Positions 3,246-7,172 of a stretch of 7,172 bases of DNA are shown in pieces. The notes beneath the pieces were generated by a model. The model saw nothing but the letters and a program-made list of their open reading frames with translations. It made no database searches and was not told where the DNA came from. Position 1 is the first letter of the stretch. Each line of letters begins with the position of its first letter. The stretch is from Candidatus Falkowbacteria bacterium RIFCSPLOWO2_12_FULL_45_13 (GTDB taxonomy: Bacteria > Patescibacteriota > Patescibacteriia > Patescibacteriales > GWC2-42-12), in NCBI GenBank assembly GCA_001778055.1, contig MFFY01000032.1:20712-27883 (forward strand). Reading direction: 5' to 3'. Position numbers and translations under genes: made by a program.

Positions 3246-6200
3246 TCAAACTTTCGCCCGGTAACCCGTCCCGGCCGGAATCGGCCGGCCGATAATCACG
3301 TTTTCTTTCAAGCCTTCCAGGTCATCAATCTTGCCCGTAACGGCCGCGTCAATCAAAACCCTGGCCGTCTCCTGAAATGAGGCGGCTGACAGAAAACTAT
3401 TGGTAGTTAAGGATGATTTAGTAATGCCTAATAATAATTCTTCGCCGCGCGCTGTTTTTTTGCCAACCGCCCGCGCCTCGTCGTTGGTCTGATCAAAAAT
3501 CGCTTTCTCCACGATCTCGCCGGGCAGTAATTCGGTGTCACCGGCATCGTTGACGTACACCCGGGAGAACATCTGCCGCGCGATAATTTCTATATGCTTG
3601 TCGTTTAAAGGCTGGCCCTGGGAAGAATACACATACTGGATTTCTTCAATAATATATTTTTGCGCCGCCAATTTGCCTCTAAGCCTGAAAAGTTGGTGCA
3701 AGTCAAGCGAACCGTCAGTCAGCTGATCGCCGATATTTACTTTTTGGCCGTCTTTAACCCAGATGCCAAAGCCTTTGGGCACGATATACTCTTTGACTTT
3801 TTCCACCTGGCTTTCTAATTTAAGGCACTTTTCTTCCAATTTTACCCGGCCGGCTTTTTTGGCTTTAAAAATTTTCTTGCCGATGGAAAACAACTCGCTA
3901 TTTTTATTAACCTCGGCGCCGTCTTTAACCAATATTTTAATTTCTTGCTTCTTGTTATCTTTGCTCTCCAACACGGCTTCGCGAGTCGCTTCGGCAAAAT
4001 GATATTTGTCTGTTTCCGGCCCGGCGTAATAGATCTTTAAAATCTTGGCTTGCGGATTGGAAATAATAACCTCGCCGCCTTCATTGGCAATCGTTCTCTC
4101 GGCGGTTTCAATCTTAACGGCGCCGGCCACATCGGCGATAAAAGCCCGCTTTTTCGGCGGCCGTCCTTCAAAAATTTCTTCCACCCGAGGCAGCCCTTGC
4201 GTGATATCTTCCTGGCCGGCCACGCCGCCGGTATGAAAGGTTCTCATGGTCAGCTGCGTGCCCGGCTCGCCGATAGATTGGGCGGCGATAATGCCGACGG
4301 CCGTGCCGATTTTAACCGGCTTATTATAAGCCAAATCATAACCATAGCATTTTGAGCAGACGCCGCGATGCACTTTACAGGTAAGAATTGACTTGATTCT
4401 AACCTCGGTGATGTCTTCTTTGGCAATCTTCTCCGCAATCTCTTCGCTCACCAGCTCTTCGGCTTTGAGCAAAATTTTGCCGGATTTATTTTTTAAATCA
4501 GCCGCCAGGTATCGGCCGGTCAGGCGCTTAACAATGGTTTCGCCCATAGCTTCGCTTTCCGCTTTGACGATTAACAATCCTTCTTTATCGCCGCAGTCCT
4601 CCTTAACTACGATAATATCCTGCGATACATCGACCAGTCGCCGGGTTAAATAACCGGCATTGGAGGTCCTCAAGGCCGTATCGGACAAACCCTTTCTGAC
4701 GCCGTGAGTGGAAATGAAATATTCCAGAACGCTAAAGCCTTTTTTAAAATTGCCTTTTACCGGCAATTCAATAATGTCCCCGCCCGGGGAAGTTACCAGG
4801 CCTTTCATGCCTAAAATTTGGGTCAGCTGGGCCCAGCTCCCCCGAGCGCCCGATTCAATCATGGAATAAACCGGCCCGTCTTTGGGCAAATGATGGCGGC
4901 AAATCTCCGTGACTTTTTCTTTAACCGTGGTCCAAAGCTCGATCACTTTGCTATAACGCTCGCTATCGGTCAATAAACCATCACGGTATTGTTCGGAAAT
5001 TTCTTCGGCCTGCAAAGTGGCGTTGACAATCATCTGATCTTTGTCGTGGAGATGGGGAATATCATCCATGCCCCAAGACAAACCGCTTTGAGTAATATGC
5101 CGGAAGCTCGTATTTTTTATCTGGTCAAGTAAATCAATCGTGGGTTGCTCGCCAAAGTGCCTTAAGCATTCTTTTATCAAATTTCTAAGCTTGGCTTTGC
5201 CCACGACCTCGTTGACAAAACGCAATTTAACCGGCAAGGCTTGGTTAAAAATAACCCGGCCGACGGTAGTAATCGTGAACTTGCCATTTATCCTCACCCT
5301 GATTTTTTGCTTTAATTTTATGTTCTTCAAATTGTAGGACAAAATCGCGTCCTCGGGCGAATAAAAATTCTTCAGTTTAGTTTCGTCCGCGGCCAAATAA
5401 GCCTCGTTTATATCGGTGATATAAAAAGCTCCCCAAACAATGTCTTGGTTCGGCGTTACTACCGGATCGCCCGTGGCCGGCTTTAAGAGATTATGGCTTG
5501 ACAGCATAATATCTCGGGCTTCGGCGATGGCTTCTTCGGTTAAGGGCACGTGCACGGCCATTTGATCGCCGTCAAAGTCGGCGTTAAAAGCCGTGCAGAC
5601 TAAAGGATGAATCTGAATGGCCAGGCCTTCGATTAAAACCGGCTTAAAGGCCTGAATGCCCAGGCGGTGCAAAGTCGGAGCGCGATTTAAAAAGACATAG
5701 GCATTCTTGACAATATCTTCCAGAATATCCCAAACCTCCTCTTTGCCGGATTCGATGAAACGGGAGGCGCTTCTGACATTATGGACAATTTCTTTGTTGA
5801 TCAGCCTGGAAATGATAAAAGGCTTGAATAATTCCAGGGCCATGCGCTTAGGCAGGCCGCATTGATCCAATTTTAAATTCGGATTGACCACAATCACGCT
5901 TCGGCCGGAATAATCAACTCTCTTGCCCAATAAATTCTGCCTGAACCGGCCCTGTTTGCCTTTTAAAGAATCGGCCAGCGATTTTAGCATTCTTTTTTGT
6001 CCGGTCGAAGCCACCACGGTCTTGCCGTGCCTGATGGAATTATCAACCAAAGCGTCAACCGCCTCCTGCAGCATTCTTTTTTCATTGCGGCAGATAACTT
6101 CGGGCGCGTTAAGATCAATTAGCTGTTTTAAGCGATTGTTGCGATTGATGATGCGGCGGTACAAATCGTTTAAATCCGAAGTGGCGAACCGGCCGCCGTC

Positions 6201-7172
6201 TAAGGGCACCATTGGCCTTAAATCCGGCGGGATTACCGGCACCACGGTTAAAATCATCCATTCCGGCCTTAAATTATTGACCTGCAAGCTTTTCAATAAT
6301 TTCAAGCGCCTGATCAGCTTATCTTTTTTTGAATCAATCGCTATGGCCAGTTCTTTTTCCAGTTCGGGAATCAATTTATCATAATCAATTTTTTGCAGCA
6401 ACTTTCTGATGGCGTCGGCGCCAATGTCGGCCGTAAAGATATGGCCGTACTTTAAACTTAAATTTTGATACAGGCTTTCTGAAATAATCGTCAGCGGCTT
6501 TAAGTCTTTTAATTCTTTCTGCGCCTGATCAAAGGCTTGCTCTAGATTGTTTAATTTATCATTTTTTATCTTTTCCAGAGCTTCGATTTCCGCCCTTAAA
6601 TTGCCGGCAATCTCAAACTCGCTTTGGCCTTGAGACAACAATTTGCCTTTTTTATTCTTGATTTCAGCGGCCTGCTTTTGCCAGTCCGCTTCAATGGATT
6701 TTTTCTTGTTTTTATATTCTTGCTTAATTTGCTCAATCGTCTCAAGGCGCAGGCTTTCATTAACGTCGGAAATTATGAAACTGGCGAAATAAACCACTTT
6801 TTCCAGCGCCTGCATGGATAAATCCATGATTAAACCGATCTTTGAAGAAGTGCCCCGCAAAAACCAAATGTGAGACACCGGCGCCTCCAGCTTGATATGG
6901 CCCATGCGCTCGCGACGGACCAGGCTCCTGGTTACCTCCACCCCGCATTTATCGCAAATTATGCCCTTATAGCGGATTTTTTTATACTTGCCGCAATAGC
7001 ACTCCCAGTCCTTGGACGGCCCGAAAATGCGCTCGCAGAATAGGCCGTCTTTTTCCGGCTTTTGCGTCCGGTAATTGATGGTTTCCGGCCGGGTAACTTC
7101 GCCATGCGACCAGCTTAAAATCGCTTCGGGCGAAGCTAATTTCAACTTAATGGCGTCAAAATCAGTGGTTTT
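3246..7172 (-). CDS. rpoC: DNA-directed RNA polymerase subunit beta' (5' end beyond window)
   Basis: This is the catalytic beta' subunit of RNA polymerase. The open frame continues to the window edge: before the TTG at 7143-7145 it reads KTTDFDAIK, the usual beta' N-terminus, so the gene starts just outside the window and the TTG is not the start. Numbering from that TTG as residue 1: zinc site 1 is Cys49/51/64/67. The active-site NADFDGD is at 521-527, with Mg-binding Asp523/525/527. The bridge helix is about 809-843, zinc site 2 is Cys851/923/930/933, and the trigger loop has MRTFHTGG at 967-974. The trigger loop lacks the large SI3 insertion of E. coli. A charged coiled-coil of about 85 residues (130-215) lies in the N-terminal clamp region and is absent from B. 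subtilis-type beta'. The protein ends AGTGYRAKV. rpoB is expected upstream, off the right edge; porB converges from the other side. Confidence 0.97.
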   Translation of the reverse strand, partial: KTTDFDAIKLKLASPEAILSWSHGEVTRPETINYRTQKPEKDGLFCERIFGPSKDWECYCGKYKKIRYKGIICDKCGVEVTRSLVRRERMGHIKLEAPVSHIWFLRGTSSKIGLIMDLSMQALEKVVYFASFIISDVNESLRLETIEQIKQEYKNKKKSIEADWQKQAAEIKNKKGKLLSQGQSEFEIAGNLRAEIEALEKIKNDKLNNLEQAFDQAQKELKDLKPLTIISESLYQNLSLKYGHIFTADIGADAIRKLLQKIDYDKLIPELEKELAIAIDSKKDKLIRRLKLLKSLQVNNLRPEWMILTVVPVIPPDLRPMVPLDGGRFATSDLNDLYRRIINRNNRLKQLIDLNAPEVICRNEKRMLQEAVDALVDNSIRHGKTVVASTGQKRMLKSLADSLKGKQGRFRQNLLGKRVDYSGRSVIVVNPNLKLDQCGLPKRMALELFKPFIISRLINKEIVHNVRSASRFIESGKEEVWDILEDIVKNAYVFLNRAPTLHRLGIQAFKPVLIEGLAIQIHPLVCTAFNADFDGDQMAVHVPLTEEAIAEARDIMLSSHNLLKPATGDPVVTPNQDIVWGAFYITDINEAYLAADETKLKNFYSPEDAILSYNLKNIKLKQKIRVRINGKFTITTVGRVIFNQALPVKLRFVNEVVGKAKLRNLIKECLRHFGEQPTIDLLDQIKNTSFRHITQSGLSWGMDDIPHLHDKDQMIVNATLQAEEISEQYRDGLLTDSERYSKVIELWTTVKEKVTEICRHHLPKDGPVYSMIESGARGSWAQLTQILGMKGLVTSPGGDIIELPVKGNFKKGFSVLEYFISTHGVRKGLSDTALRTSNAGYLTRRLVDVSQDIIVVKEDCGDKEGLLIVKAESEAMGETIVKRLTGRYLAADLKNKSGKILLKAEELVSEEIAEKIAKEDITEVRIKSILTCKVHRGVCSKCYGYDLAYNKPVKIGTAVGIIAAQSIGEPGTQLTMRTFHTGGVAGQEDITQGLPRVEEIFEGRPPKKRAFIADVAGAVKIETAERTIANEGGEVIISNPQAKILKIYYAGPETDKYHFAEATREAVLESKDNKKQEIKILVKDGAEVNKNSELFSIGKKIFKAKKAGRVKLEEKCLKLESQVEKVKEYIVPKGFGIWVKDGQKVNIGDQLTDGSLDLHQLFRLRGKLAAQKYIIEEIQYVYSSQGQPLNDKHIEIIARQMFSRVYVNDAGDTELLPGEIVEKAIFDQTNDEARAVGKKTARGEELLLGITKSSLTTNSFLSAASFQETARVLIDAAVTGKIDDLEGLKENVIIGRPIPAGTGYRAKV

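Noticed and set aside
4045..4355. Overlapping plus-strand ORFs opposite the trigger-loop region of rpoC
   Set aside because: Shadows of conserved beta' coding sequence; no start signals or domains.
5923..6384. 153-codon plus-strand ORF inside rpoC
   Set aside because: Opposite the highly conserved core of beta'; length is explained by codon bias of rpoC.

Overview
The window looks like a piece of a bacterial chromosome from the Patescibacteria (Candidate Phyla Radiation), probably a Parcubacteria-like lineage. This is an inference from three things: a small secreted two-helix pilin-like membrane protein with a Cys-rich tail, gene starts with no visible Shine-Dalgarno, and intergenic DNA full of short palindromic and heptanucleotide repeats. 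The housekeeping genes (porB-like, rpoC) read cleanly in the standard bacterial code, and rpoC ends on TGA, so there is no sign of UGA recoding. No taxon can be fixed from this window alone.

Layout. Bases 25-1119 (+) hold a VirB2/TrbC-like two-helix membrane protein with four Cys-rich modules. One in-frame TAA at 862-864 cuts it exactly between modules two and three. Bases 1120-1326 carry no intact gene, but they hold a beheaded duplicate of the start of the next gene joined to a quasi-palindromic repeat. Bases 1327-1916 (+) hold a DUF4258-like protein and a DUF2283-like protein, a pairing that resembles a small toxin-antitoxin module. The two are split by a 132-bp element with perfect 17-bp terminal inverted repeats. 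Bases 1993-2931 (+) encode the beta (TPP-binding) subunit of pyruvate/2-oxoacid:ferredoxin oxidoreductase, with no partner subunit nearby. Bases 2932-3245 are a convergent intergenic region with a strong terminator, a 150-bp hairpin element and a C5/G5 hairpin repeat. Bases 3246-7172 (-) are rpoC, the RNA polymerase beta' subunit, whose first few codons lie beyond the right edge; rpoB would be expected further right.

How it fits together. rpoC and porB are core transcription and energy/carbon metabolism genes that converge on a shared terminator region. The left 2 kb is accessory: a possible surface protein, a possible toxin-antitoxin pair and many small repeats. The most unusual theme is heptanucleotide tandem repeats of three different sequences. 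One lies just after the start codon of the pilin-like gene, one forms an inverted array over the stop of the DUF2283 gene, and one lies in frame inside porB just before the TPP-binding motif. None of the functional suggestions has been tested; the repeats themselves can be read directly.
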